In this document: positions 7,244 to 15,208 of the stretch, piece by piece | How the letters are laid out: every line of letters starts with the position of its first letter | Numbering within the stretch: position 1 is the stretch's first letter | Assembly (NCBI GenBank): GCA_023388555.1 | Contig: JAEWGA010000042.1 | Span: forward strand, 1 to 15,258 | Length of the DNA stretch: 15,258 nt | Direction: 5' to 3' | DNA from: Bacteroidota bacterium | GTDB lineage: Bacteria; Bacteroidota; Bacteroidia; Bacteroidales; Porphyromonadaceae | Translations under genes and position numbers: made by a program | The notes under the pieces: model-generated | What the model was told of the DNA's origin: nothing | What the model saw: only the letters and a program-made list of their open reading frames with translations | Databases searched by the model: none

Positions 7244-8821
7244 ATGCTACACAACGAAACCGAAATAAGCAAACGACGCACATTTGCCGTTATTGCCCAT
7301 CCCGATGCAGGGAAAACAACCCTTACCGAAAAACTCCTTCTTTTCGGAGGTGCCATACACGTAGCTGGAGCCGTTAAAAGCAACAAAATAAAAAAAACAG
7401 CTACATCGGACTGGATGGAAATAGAGAAACAAAGGGGAATTTCCGTGGCTACCTCGGTAATGGGATTCTCCTATAAAAACCACCAAATAAACATTTTGGA
7501 TACCCCTGGGCACCAGGACTTTGCCGAGGACACCTTCCGCACACTAACAGCGGTGGATAGTGTTATTATTGTCATCGACGGGGCAAAAGGGGTGGAGCTA
7601 CAAACAAAACGACTGATGGAAGTGTGCCGTATGCGCAAAACCCCCGTCATGGTTTTTGTAAATAAAATGGACCGTGATAGCCAAGACCCCTTCGACCTAC
7701 TGGACAACTTAGAGGAAGAGCTACAAATAAAAGTAACCCCTTTAAGTTGGCCAATCGACTCTGGCGACAGGTTTCGTGGCGTGTACTCATTGTACGATGA
7801 GTCGTTACAAATGTTCCAGTCCGACAAGCAAAAGGTAACCGAACGCGTAGAAATTGATATTCATAGCCCCGAAATAACCCAATATATCTCCGAAAAACAG
7901 GCCGAAAAATTACTGGACGACTTGGATATCATACACGAAGTGTACCCCTCACTTAACCAAGAAGAATACCTTAGGGCCGAAATAGCCCCCGTATTTTTTG
8001 GCTCCGCACTAAACAGCTTTGGTGTTAAAGAGCTTTTGGATTGTTTTATTGAGATAGCCCCATCGCCTCAGCCTACCACTGCCGAGGAACGCAACGTAAG
8101 CCCTTACGAAGCCGACTTCTCGGGGTTCGTATTCAAGATACATGCTAACATGGACCCTAACCACCGCAGCTGTATAGCTTTCGTAAAAATATGCTCTGGC
8201 AAATTTGAGCGCAATAAAGCCTACAAACATGTTCGGCTGGATAAATCCTTTAAGTTTAGTAGCCCTACCGCCTTTATGGCTCAGAAAAAAGAAATTGTAG
8301 AGGAGGCCTATGCCGGCGATATTGTAGGGCTGCCAGACACCGGTAACTTTAAAATAGGCGATACCCTTACAGGTGGTGAAACATTACACTTCAAGGGCCT
8401 GCCCAGCTTTTCGCCAGAATACTTTAAGTACATAGAAAATGCGGACCCCATGCGTGCTAAACAGCTACAAAAAGGAATAGAGCAACTGATGGGCGAAGGC
8501 GTAGCTCAGCTATTTACCAATGCCTTTAACGGCCGAAAAATTATAGGTACTGTTGGGCAACTGCAATTTGAGGTTATCGAATACCGCCTCCTGCACGAAT
8601 ACCAAGCCCAATGCCGCTGGGAACCTATCAGCCTTTACCGCGCATGCTGGATAACAAGCAATAACCCTAACCAGTTAGAGGACTTTAAAAGAAGAAAAGC
8701 CCAATACATTGCAACCGATATACATGGCCGCGATGTTTACCTTGCTGACTCGGCATATATGCTAAATATGGCAAAACAAGACTTCCCCGATATTGAATTC
8801 CACTTTACCTCCGAATTTTAA
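7244..8821 (+). CDS. prfC: Peptide chain release factor 3 (RF3)
   Basis: Translational GTPase that helps RF1 and RF2 leave the ribosome after peptide release. The 525-residue length is typical. The GTP-binding motifs are all present: G1 AHPDAGKTT at 18-26, the switch-I region with RGISVATSVMGF (RF3-like rather than EF-G-like), G3 DTPGH at 86-90, G4 NKMD at 140-143 and a G5-like GSAL near 250. The C-terminal part includes the RF3-type sequence VGQLQFEVIEYRLLHEY. The ATG comes 3 bp after the rfbD stop without a visible Shine-Dalgarno. Nothing appears broken or missing. Confidence 0.97.
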   Translation: MLHNETEISKRRTFAVIAHPDAGKTTLTEKLLLFGGAIHVAGAVKSNKIKKTATSDWMEIEKQRGISVATSVMGFSYKNHQINILDTPGHQDFAEDTFRTLTAVDSVIIVIDGAKGVELQTKRLMEVCRMRKTPVMVFVNKMDRDSQDPFDLLDNLEEELQIKVTPLSWPIDSGDRFRGVYSLYDESLQMFQSDKQKVTERVEIDIHSPEITQYISEKQAEKLLDDLDIIHEVYPSLNQEEYLRAEIAPVFFGSALNSFGVKELLDCFIEIAPSPQPTTAEERNVSPYEADFSGFVFKIHANMDPNHRSCIAFVKICSGKFERNKAYKHVRLDKSFKFSSPTAFMAQKKEIVEEAYAGDIVGLPDTGNFKIGDTLTGGETLHFKGLPSFSPEYFKYIENADPMRAKQLQKGIEQLMGEGVAQLFTNAFNGRKIIGTVGQLQFEVIEYRLLHEYQAQCRWEPISLYRACWITSNNPNQLEDFKRRKAQYIATDIHGRDVYLADSAYMLNMAKQDFPDIEFHFTSEF

Positions 8822-8833
8822 ACCGAAGCAAAG

Positions 8834-10207
8834 ATGAAACTCAAACGTATCCTTTGGAGTATCCTCCTCATCCTTGTTATTGCAGGAGCCACAATATGCT
8901 ACATTAGGTGGGACGCTTGGTTTTATATACCCCCCGAGCCTAACTATGAACTCCTCAACACTCCTCAAAGAGTTATTGTGACCCCTGGAGAGGAGGCTAT
9001 ACACCAACGTAATATCAGCTGGGTAACGGGGACCGACTCTACACAAACGCTATTCCTATTAAGCCCGGACTCCGTTTGGGTAACACAAAACACCCACACC
9101 CAAAACGTTAAAACCCACGGGGGTAACACCATTATTTACAACGCCCAGCTCCGGGTGGAAAACACACCTTTGGTTTACCGCATTGCCAATGCCTCGGGAA
9201 AGGAGGTATTTATCCAGGACACCTTGTACCCTTATAACGCCAAGCAAGATACCCTCATATACATAGGCGATATACAAGATACCGAAAAAGGGATGTCCGA
9301 CTCTATCATCTTACACATAGCCAAACGATACCCCAATCCCGCCTCGTGGATATTTGGTGGAGATGTAATAGAACGGGGCTACGACAAGTATTGGAAAATT
9401 TGGTACGAATCCATTAAACCCTTTTGTACCCACACCCCTTTAATAGCAGTAACAGGAAACCACGAACACACAAAAGGGTTGTTTAAGGAGTTAGACCCCA
9501 GGTGGGTGCCTACCTTTAACTTTCCACATAACAGCCCAGTACTTACTGGCTCCAACTTTTTTACCGACTTTAATCATTGTAGGATAGTATGTATTAATAC
9601 CGATGGTATGGACCGGATTTCGCGCATTACCCAAACAAGGGAATGGCTCAAGCAAACCCTCCTCAACTACACCGGATTTAAAATTGTGGTATTCCACCAT
9701 GCCATATACCCTGCAAGGGCTGGCCGGTTTCACCCCATTATGTACACTACACTAAAAGGGATATTAGAAGACCCTAAATACCAAGTAGCTTTAGTATTGC
9801 AAGGGCACGACCACTCCTATGCACGGCGTTGGGCAACTACCTCAAACAGCCCCAGCACTCCAGCCTATGTTATTAGTACATTCTCCAATAAATGCTACCC
9901 TAATAAGTTCGATGACTCCTTCGATAAATTGGGGAGCGGAACAAAATGGTATCAGGTTATCAGCATCTCTGCCGACACGTTGCACTACCAGTCGTTCCTT
10001 ACCAACAACACCTTATACGATGATTTCAAGGTTATTCGTCATAAAGAGGGTACACTCTCGGTGCAGGACTTAGGTAGGGAGATACCAGAAGTACACACCT
10101 TAACCTTCCCCAATAGCCGTAAAGGAGAAAAAGCAGCAAAAGCATACGCCAAAGGGAAAGCGGACCGGTTAGAGTACCTCCGTTCTCGTTCCACCTCATT
10201 ACCCTAA
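8834..10207 (+). CDS. Membrane-anchored purple-acid-phosphatase-like metallophosphoesterase
   Basis: A 457-residue calcineurin-like phosphoesterase with the layout of purple acid phosphatases. A hydrophobic segment at about 6-24 is probably a signal anchor, since neither a lipobox cysteine nor an obvious cleavage site follows. A beta-rich Ig/FnIII-like region (about 45-130) comes before the catalytic domain. Metal-ligand motifs are in order: GDIQ at 145-148 (D146, with Q148 in place of the histidine common in the superfamily), GGD at 175-177, GNHE at 208-211, FHH at 287-289 and GHDH at 324-327. The enzyme should therefore act outside the cytoplasmic membrane, on an unknown phosphoester. The tail (about 425-457) is rich in K, R and S. 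It starts 12 bp after prfC and ends 6 bp before the channel gene, so it belongs to the same transcript. Nucleotidase or phosphatase activity is equally possible. Confidence 0.85.
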   Translation: MKLKRILWSILLILVIAGATICYIRWDAWFYIPPEPNYELLNTPQRVIVTPGEEAIHQRNISWVTGTDSTQTLFLLSPDSVWVTQNTHTQNVKTHGGNTIIYNAQLRVENTPLVYRIANASGKEVFIQDTLYPYNAKQDTLIYIGDIQDTEKGMSDSIILHIAKRYPNPASWIFGGDVIERGYDKYWKIWYESIKPFCTHTPLIAVTGNHEHTKGLFKELDPRWVPTFNFPHNSPVLTGSNFFTDFNHCRIVCINTDGMDRISRITQTREWLKQTLLNYTGFKIVVFHHAIYPARAGRFHPIMYTTLKGILEDPKYQVALVLQGHDHSYARRWATTSNSPSTPAYVISTFSNKCYPNKFDDSFDKLGSGTKWYQVISISADTLHYQSFLTNNTLYDDFKVIRHKEGTLSVQDLGREIPEVHTLTFPNSRKGEKAAKAYAKGKADRLEYLRSRSTSLP

Positions 10208-10213
10208 TATCTT

Positions 10214-11146
10214 ATGCAGCCTTCGCAACGCACTCCTCAGCGCAAGCCACTACCCAGTATAAACACCATGGCCGACTATGCAAAACGGCCCTGGTACGAC
10301 AAAAACAAACTTTACCGAATCATCTTTTTAACAGATACAAAAGAGGGGTTCGTGTTTGACCTGTGTGTTATGACGCTGGTGTTAATAAGCGTTTCCACCG
10401 TATTCTTGGACACCATATTAGCCATACACCAGCAGTACCATAAATATTTATACTTCTTAGAGTGGACATGCACTGTACTGCTATCCATAGAGTATGCCTT
10501 CCGTGTATATGCCAGCCGAAACCGTTGGAAATACATAACCTCATTTTACGGCGTGGTGGACCTATTATCCTTTTTGCCCACTTACTTCTCGGGCATCATA
10601 TTTGGCATCCACTATATGTTGGTGCTTAGGATTTTGCGCATCATGCGTATATTCAAGATATTCCGCATGGGCGACTATATTCGGCAAGGAAGACAATTCG
10701 CAGGCGCCATGAGGAAAAGCTCGGCAAAAATTGGCATTTTCATGCTGTTTATGGTGATGCTCGTATCCATTTTGGGGAGTATTATGTACATAATTGAGTC
10801 GCCCGTAAACCCTAATTATAGCAGCATACCACGGGCTATTTATTGGGCAATAATAACCCTTACCACCGTGGGTTATGGAGACATCACCCCTGTAACCTCC
10901 CTGGGGCAATTTGTTTCTACCGTAGTCATGCTACTGGGTTACTCCATTATAGCAGTACCTACTGGGATTATAAGCGCCGAGGTGACGCGCTCCGAAATTG
11001 CAGCTTCCCCCAAAAACACCCCACACAAAAAAGGAGTGCCCCACAGCACAATCTATTGCCATAAATGTGGCCACCCTGCTACAACCGAAGCCAACTACTG
11101 CAGCCAATGCGGTACAGCCCTGCACAAAGAGGTGCCATCTTGTTAA
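10214..11146 (+). CDS. Voltage-gated-type K+ channel (ion transporter family) with C-terminal zinc ribbon
   Basis: A six-helix channel subunit of 310 residues. S1 is near 46-68, S2 near 77-100, S3 near 112-130, and S4 near 134-151 with arginines or lysine every third residue (R139, R142, R145, K148, R151). S5 is near 173-195 and S6 near 230-255. The pore loop carries the K+ selectivity filter TVGYGD at 218-223. It should form a tetramer in the cytoplasmic membrane. After S6 comes a linker and a four-cysteine zinc ribbon, C282-x2-C285 and C296-x2-C299, on the cytoplasmic side. Its role is unknown; it could sense metal or redox state or help assembly. The ATG at 10214 is 6 bp after the previous stop. 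An ATG at codon 19 (10268) is an alternative start that keeps all domains. The gene looks like the last of the operon. Confidence 0.9.
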   Translation: MQPSQRTPQRKPLPSINTMADYAKRPWYDKNKLYRIIFLTDTKEGFVFDLCVMTLVLISVSTVFLDTILAIHQQYHKYLYFLEWTCTVLLSIEYAFRVYASRNRWKYITSFYGVVDLLSFLPTYFSGIIFGIHYMLVLRILRIMRIFKIFRMGDYIRQGRQFAGAMRKSSAKIGIFMLFMVMLVSILGSIMYIIESPVNPNYSSIPRAIYWAIITLTTVGYGDITPVTSLGQFVSTVVMLLGYSIIAVPTGIISAEVTRSEIAASPKNTPHKKGVPHSTIYCHKCGHPATTEANYCSQCGTALHKEVPSC

Positions 11147-11214
11147 TGGGTTGGTAAAAAAAGAAAAGAAACTGCATACCAATACAAAAGGCATTCTAAC
11201 CTTCCAGAAAAAAC

Positions 11215-11222
11215 TATCTTTG
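11215..11222 (+). promoter_or_regulatory. Bacteroidota-type -7 promoter box for glyA
   Basis: TATCTTTG matches TAnnTTTG exactly and lies 59 bp before the glyA ATG. A clear -33 TTG is not seen. It lies in the 135-bp gap after the channel gene, the largest gap since dxr, which supports a new transcription unit here. TTGGTA at 11151-11156 can pair with TACCAA at 11177-11182 across an A-rich loop, but this is too weak to call a terminator. Confidence 0.6.
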
Positions 11223-11281
11223 CTCAACAGGGCTTTACTGCACCTGGTAATGGTAATATACTCACCTAATACTCTTTACCT

Positions 11282-12562
11282 ATGAACCGTGACGAAACAA
11301 TTTTTGCTCTGATAGAAAAAGAGCACCTCAGGCAACAAAAAGGCATTGAACTTATAGCCTCCGAGAACTTTGTCAGCGACCAAGTTATGGCTGCTATGGG
11401 AAGTTGCTTCACAAACAAATATGCCGAAGGATACCCCGGCCACCGCTACTATGGTGGTTGTGAAGTAGTGGATGAAGCAGAGCAACTGGCTATTGACAGG
11501 ATAAAACAACTCTTCAATGCCGAATGGGCCAATGTACAACCACACTCTGGTGCACAAGCCAACATGGCAGTTTTAATGTCCGTACTTAAACCAGGCGATA
11601 CCTTTATGGGAATGAACCTTTCGCATGGAGGACACCTTTCGCACGGCTCAACAGTTAATAGCTCCGGTATTTTATACAACCCCATTGCCTATAATGTTAA
11701 GGAAGATACTGGCAGAGTAGATTACGACCAAATGGAAGAGCTTGCACACCAACATAAACCCAAGTTAATTATTGGTGGTGGCTCAGCCTACTCGCGCGAA
11801 TGGGACTATGCCCGAATGCGACAAATTGCAGACTCGGTTGGGGCACTACTAATGATAGATATGGCGCACCCTGCCGGACTCATTGCAGCAGGGCTACTTA
11901 ACAACCCCGTAAAATATGCACATATCGTTACATCAACAACCCACAAAACACTACGTGGCCCCCGAGGCGGCATAATTCTCCTGGGCAAAGACTTTGAAAA
12001 CCCATGGGGGATATGCACACCTAAAGGCAAAGTGAAAATGATGAGCCAGGTTTTGGATTCGGCCGTTTTCCCAGGCATACAAGGTGGACCCCTGGAACAC
12101 GTTATAGCAGCTAAAGCCGTTGCCTTTGGCGAAGCTTTGGACCCCTCGTTTAAAGAGTACCAACAACTGGTAAAGGATAACGCCCAAGCAATGGCTCAGG
12201 CCTTTATTAAACGTGGATATAAGATAATCTCCGACGGCACCGATAACCATAGCATGTTGGTGGACCTAAGGCCTAAATTACCAGAACTTACAGGTAAAGT
12301 TGCCGAGAAAGCTCTTGTTCAGGCCGACATCACGCTAAACAAAAACATGGTACCATTCGATACCCGCTCGGCATTCCAAACCTCGGGTATTCGCGTTGGG
12401 ACTCCAGCAATATCTACGCGCAAGCTACAACCCCAACAAATGGATGGTATTGTGGAGCTTATAGATACTGTACTCAATGCGCCCGAAGATGAACAAATAA
12501 TAACAAAGGTGCGCAAACAAGTAAATGAAATGATGAGCGAATACCCAATTTTCGGGTGGTAA
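11282..12562 (+). CDS. glyA: Serine hydroxymethyltransferase
   Basis: PLP enzyme that converts serine and tetrahydrofolate to glycine and 5,10-methylenetetrahydrofolate, the main source of one-carbon units; cytoplasmic. The 426-residue product is full length. ELIASENF at 23-30, NKYAEGYPGHRYYGG at 45-59, HSGAQAN at 88-94 and SHGGHLSHGS at 114-123 are family blocks. D193 in the MIDMAH segment binds the PLP ring, and TSTTHKTLRGPRGG at 217-230 contains the PLP lysine K222. FDTRSAFQTSGIRVGTPA lies near the C-terminus. It is preceded by its own -7 box. Its TAA forms the first bases of another TAnnTTTG match. No intrinsic terminator with a T tract follows, so some read-through into the downstream gene is possible. 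Confidence 0.97.
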   Translation: MNRDETIFALIEKEHLRQQKGIELIASENFVSDQVMAAMGSCFTNKYAEGYPGHRYYGGCEVVDEAEQLAIDRIKQLFNAEWANVQPHSGAQANMAVLMSVLKPGDTFMGMNLSHGGHLSHGSTVNSSGILYNPIAYNVKEDTGRVDYDQMEELAHQHKPKLIIGGGSAYSREWDYARMRQIADSVGALLMIDMAHPAGLIAAGLLNNPVKYAHIVTSTTHKTLRGPRGGIILLGKDFENPWGICTPKGKVKMMSQVLDSAVFPGIQGGPLEHVIAAKAVAFGEALDPSFKEYQQLVKDNAQAMAQAFIKRGYKIISDGTDNHSMLVDLRPKLPELTGKVAEKALVQADITLNKNMVPFDTRSAFQTSGIRVGTPAISTRKLQPQQMDGIVELIDTVLNAPEDEQIITKVRKQVNEMMSEYPIFGW

Positions 12563-12567
12563 CTTTG
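12560..12567 (+). promoter_or_regulatory. Candidate -7 promoter box overlapping the glyA stop
   Basis: TAACTTTG matches TAnnTTTG, with its first three bases being the glyA stop codon. No -33 TTG is obvious. If used, transcription would begin near 12574 and the hexosaminidase mRNA would carry a leader of about 245 nt including the hairpin at 12596-12654. No better -7 box was found between here and 12819; GGACTTTG at 12751-12758 lacks the TA. A chance match is possible. Confidence 0.35.
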
Positions 12568-12595
12568 CCATTACAACAACACAATTAACAAAATA

Positions 12596-12654
12596 AGCTG
12601 TGGGTGTGCCAAAAGTGTTTTGCTTTACAAAACCTATGGCATACCCACGGAGCT
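12596..12654. other. Strong two-part hairpin between glyA and the hexosaminidase
   Basis: Outer stem: 12600-12610 pairs with 12638-12648, 11 bp with a single G-T pair. Inner stem: GTTTTG (12617-12622) pairs with CAAAAC (12628-12633) around a 5-nt loop. AGCT at 12596-12599 can add four pairs with AGCT at 12651-12654 across a two-base bulge. It starts 34 bp after the glyA stop. No T tract follows, so it is not a classical Rho-independent terminator. It could protect the glyA mRNA 3' end, be a leader structure of the next gene, or be part of a small RNA. Confidence 0.55.
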
Positions 12655-12781
12655 GTATATAAAAAGAAAACTTAAGACGCTGGTACGAAGGCTAAACAAG
12701 GGCTACTACAAGTATACCACAAGCTTAATGTACAAGCAATACCACAAGTTGGACTTTGGGTACACCTCTGGCTTATTTTAA
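12620..12781 (+). pseudogene. Open frame without an ATG at its head; possible small gene or gene remnant
   Basis: The frame of glyA stays open from just after its TAA (12563) to a TAA at 12779-12781, 72 sense codons, but holds no ATG before 12728. From a TTG at 12620 it would encode 53 residues, lysine- and tyrosine-rich, with YGIPTELYIKRKLKTLVRR in the first half. From the ATG at 12728 it would encode only 17. Codon choice looks like that of the neighbouring genes. Its first part overlaps the hairpin. A partial 24-nt repeat (12707-12723 and 12731-12748) lies inside it. I recognise no family. It may be a decayed gene, a real small protein with a TTG start, or chance. Confidence 0.25.
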
Positions 12782-12818
12782 CCGTTCTATTACTACCTAT
12801 TTTCAAACCACATTATTA

Positions 12819-15194
12819 ATGAAGTCTGTACATACCCTATCGGGCGCTGCCTTAGCTCTCCTACTATCGGCCTGCGCCCAAAGTGTCGACAACAACGCCC
12901 CTTATAACCAAGGGATTCACCTAACACCTGCACCAAAGTCGCTACAAATAGTAAGCGAAGGCAGCTGGGCCCTTCCTAATTCTGTTCAAATAGTTTACAG
13001 TGAAGACTCTGTGCTGCCCATTGCCGATTTCTTTGGAACTCGTTGGCAAGTAGCAACTGGCTTGGATTTTAACCGGACAAAGACCTCTGCCCAGCCCAAC
13101 CAAGAAATACGCCTGCAAATAGTCCCCACGGACTCTGTGGCTAACCCCGAAGGGTACCTGCTACGCATTCATAAAGACAACGGCGCCACTGTAAAAGCCT
13201 CTACAATAACAGGACTTTTCCGTGGCCTACAAACCATAGAGCAACTATTCCCCGCCGAAATAGCCTCCCCAACACAAGTAAAAACAGCCTTTACACTCCC
13301 TTATGTAAACATACAGGACGAACCACGGTTCCGTTATAGGGGAATGCTGGTGGACTGCAGCAGGCACTTTTTTAGCATTGAGGACCTGAAGAAGATTATC
13401 GACGTCCTGAGCACCGTAAAAATTAATAAGTTCCACTGGCACCTAACCGATGACCAAGGGTGGAGAATTGAAGTAAAAAAATACCCTAAGCTCACAGAAG
13501 TAGGTAGCAAACGCACCGAACTCGATGGGTCGGTATACGGACCTTTCTTTTACACACAAGAACAAATAAAAGAGCTTGTACAGTACGCTGCCGACCGTTG
13601 TATAGATGTTATACCCGAAATAGAATTCCCAGGCCATGCGCAAGCAGCCCTTGCAGCGTACCCCGAGTTAGGCTGTTTAGGCAAAGAGCATAACTACCAG
13701 GTACGCACCCGTTGGGGAGTGTCGGACCAAGTATACTGCGCTGGTAACCCCGACACCTACAAGTTTATGGAAGAGGTGCTTGCCGAAGTAATCCCCTTAT
13801 TCCCCTGCGAATACATACATATTGGAGGCGATGAGTGCCCCAAAACAAGCTGGAAAAAATGTCCTAAATGCCAGCAGCTCATGAAACAAGAAGGGATAAA
13901 AACCGAAGAAGAGTTGCAAAGCTACTTCATACACAAGATAGAAGAGGTAGTATTAAGGCACGGGAAAAAAATGATAGGTTGGGAAGAGATATTAGAAGGT
14001 GGCCTTGCTCCATCGGCAACAGTTCTCTCATGGATTGGTGAAGAAAGTGGTATAAAGTCGGCAAATATGGGCCACGATATCATTATGGCTCCCAGCCGTA
14101 ACGGCCTTTATATTGACCATTACCAAGGAGACCCCAAAGTGGAACCTATGGCAATAGGCGGATACTCAACCCTTGAAAAAGTATACAGCTACAACCCAAT
14201 ACCCGATGCTATTGCGCCCGAAAAAAGGCACCATGTTATTGGCCCACAGTGTAATTTGTGGGCAGAGTATGTTGCCACCCCTGCACACCAACAATACATG
14301 GCCTTTCCTCGTATGTTTGCATTGGCCGAAGTAGGTTGGAGCACTCCCGAAGCAAAAGATTATAACAACTTCCTGCAACGCTTGGATAACCTGCTTGTGC
14401 GGCTCGACTACAAAAGAGTACACTACCACATCCCTTTAGCCGAGCAAAAAGGTGGCTCCGTAAATAACATCCATTTTGTGGACTCTGTGCCCGTAACCTT
14501 CCAAACAACCTACCCCGTAACCATCTTGTATACTACCGATGGCAAAGAACCTTTAGCTTCGAGCCAGGTTTACGAAAAACCTTTAACCATAACCGAAAGC
14601 ACTACACTTAAGGTGCGCAGTAAACTTGCCTTTGGGAAAATGAGTGCCGTTAGGACCATAAAACTGACCAAAGAAGAAAACTACACGCCAGCAGCAGTAG
14701 AAGCCAATACCGCCCTTGATGGAAGTTACGCCCCAGGGCTGGCCTACAAATTCTACGATGCCAGCTTTGCCAACTCCGATGAACTGCTAAACACCCAGGT
14801 TGAACCAACCGAGCAAGGGACTATGCCTGCTAAAGCATTAGGCAACTTAAAAGAGTATGGCGATGATAACAAACCCTACGGGTGGGCTTTTGTTGCCGAA
14901 GGCTTTATAAATATTCCAGCCGATGGCATGTACGTCCTTTCTTGCAACGCAAACGACCTTTGGTTAAACAATAAAAAGGTGATAACTCATAACGGTATTA
15001 TGCAAAAGAACACCCAGCAAGATATCGTATTACCCTTGGCAAAAGGACTCCACAGCATCCGATACACCTTTATAAACCAAGAAAAAGAAGGTTGGATTAA
15101 TACTTGGGCCGACAAACAAGTATACATCAAGAAATATGGAGAACAAAAGTTCCATACCCTAAACTCCGAAAACACCTACCATAGCACCAAGTAA
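12819..15194 (+). CDS. GH20 beta-N-acetylhexosaminidase, lipoprotein
   Basis: Exo-acting enzyme that removes terminal GlcNAc or GalNAc from glycans. The 791-residue product begins with a lipoprotein signal peptide with lipobox LSAC and C19, so it should be lipid-anchored in the periplasm or at the cell surface. An N-terminal GH20b-type domain spans about 33-165 and the catalytic barrel about 170-530. Visible motifs are FHWHLTDDQGWRIE (205-218), PEIEFPGHAQAA, and HIGGDE with the catalytic pair D338-E339. A chitobiase-type C-terminal Ig-like domain lies at about 550-617, and a PA14-like beta domain at about 640-785 could bind carbohydrate. The start is ATG 12819. An in-frame TTG at 12756 would add 21 residues before the signal peptide and is unlikely. 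The natural substrate (host mucin glycans, chitin or peptidoglycan fragments) cannot be read from the sequence. Confidence 0.93.
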   Translation: MKSVHTLSGAALALLLSACAQSVDNNAPYNQGIHLTPAPKSLQIVSEGSWALPNSVQIVYSEDSVLPIADFFGTRWQVATGLDFNRTKTSAQPNQEIRLQIVPTDSVANPEGYLLRIHKDNGATVKASTITGLFRGLQTIEQLFPAEIASPTQVKTAFTLPYVNIQDEPRFRYRGMLVDCSRHFFSIEDLKKIIDVLSTVKINKFHWHLTDDQGWRIEVKKYPKLTEVGSKRTELDGSVYGPFFYTQEQIKELVQYAADRCIDVIPEIEFPGHAQAALAAYPELGCLGKEHNYQVRTRWGVSDQVYCAGNPDTYKFMEEVLAEVIPLFPCEYIHIGGDECPKTSWKKCPKCQQLMKQEGIKTEEELQSYFIHKIEEVVLRHGKKMIGWEEILEGGLAPSATVLSWIGEESGIKSANMGHDIIMAPSRNGLYIDHYQGDPKVEPMAIGGYSTLEKVYSYNPIPDAIAPEKRHHVIGPQCNLWAEYVATPAHQQYMAFPRMFALAEVGWSTPEAKDYNNFLQRLDNLLVRLDYKRVHYHIPLAEQKGGSVNNIHFVDSVPVTFQTTYPVTILYTTDGKEPLASSQVYEKPLTITESTTLKVRSKLAFGKMSAVRTIKLTKEENYTPAAVEANTALDGSYAPGLAYKFYDASFANSDELLNTQVEPTEQGTMPAKALGNLKEYGDDNKPYGWAFVAEGFINIPADGMYVLSCNANDLWLNNKKVITHNGIMQKNTQQDIVLPLAKGLHSIRYTFINQEKEGWINTWADKQVYIKKYGEQKFHTLNSENTYHSTK

Positions 15195-15208
15195 AGAACC
15201 CAATAAAT

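Noticed and set aside
12756..12818. Upstream TTG start for the hexosaminidase
   Set aside because: It would place 21 polar residues before a clean lipoprotein signal peptide that begins at ATG 12819.
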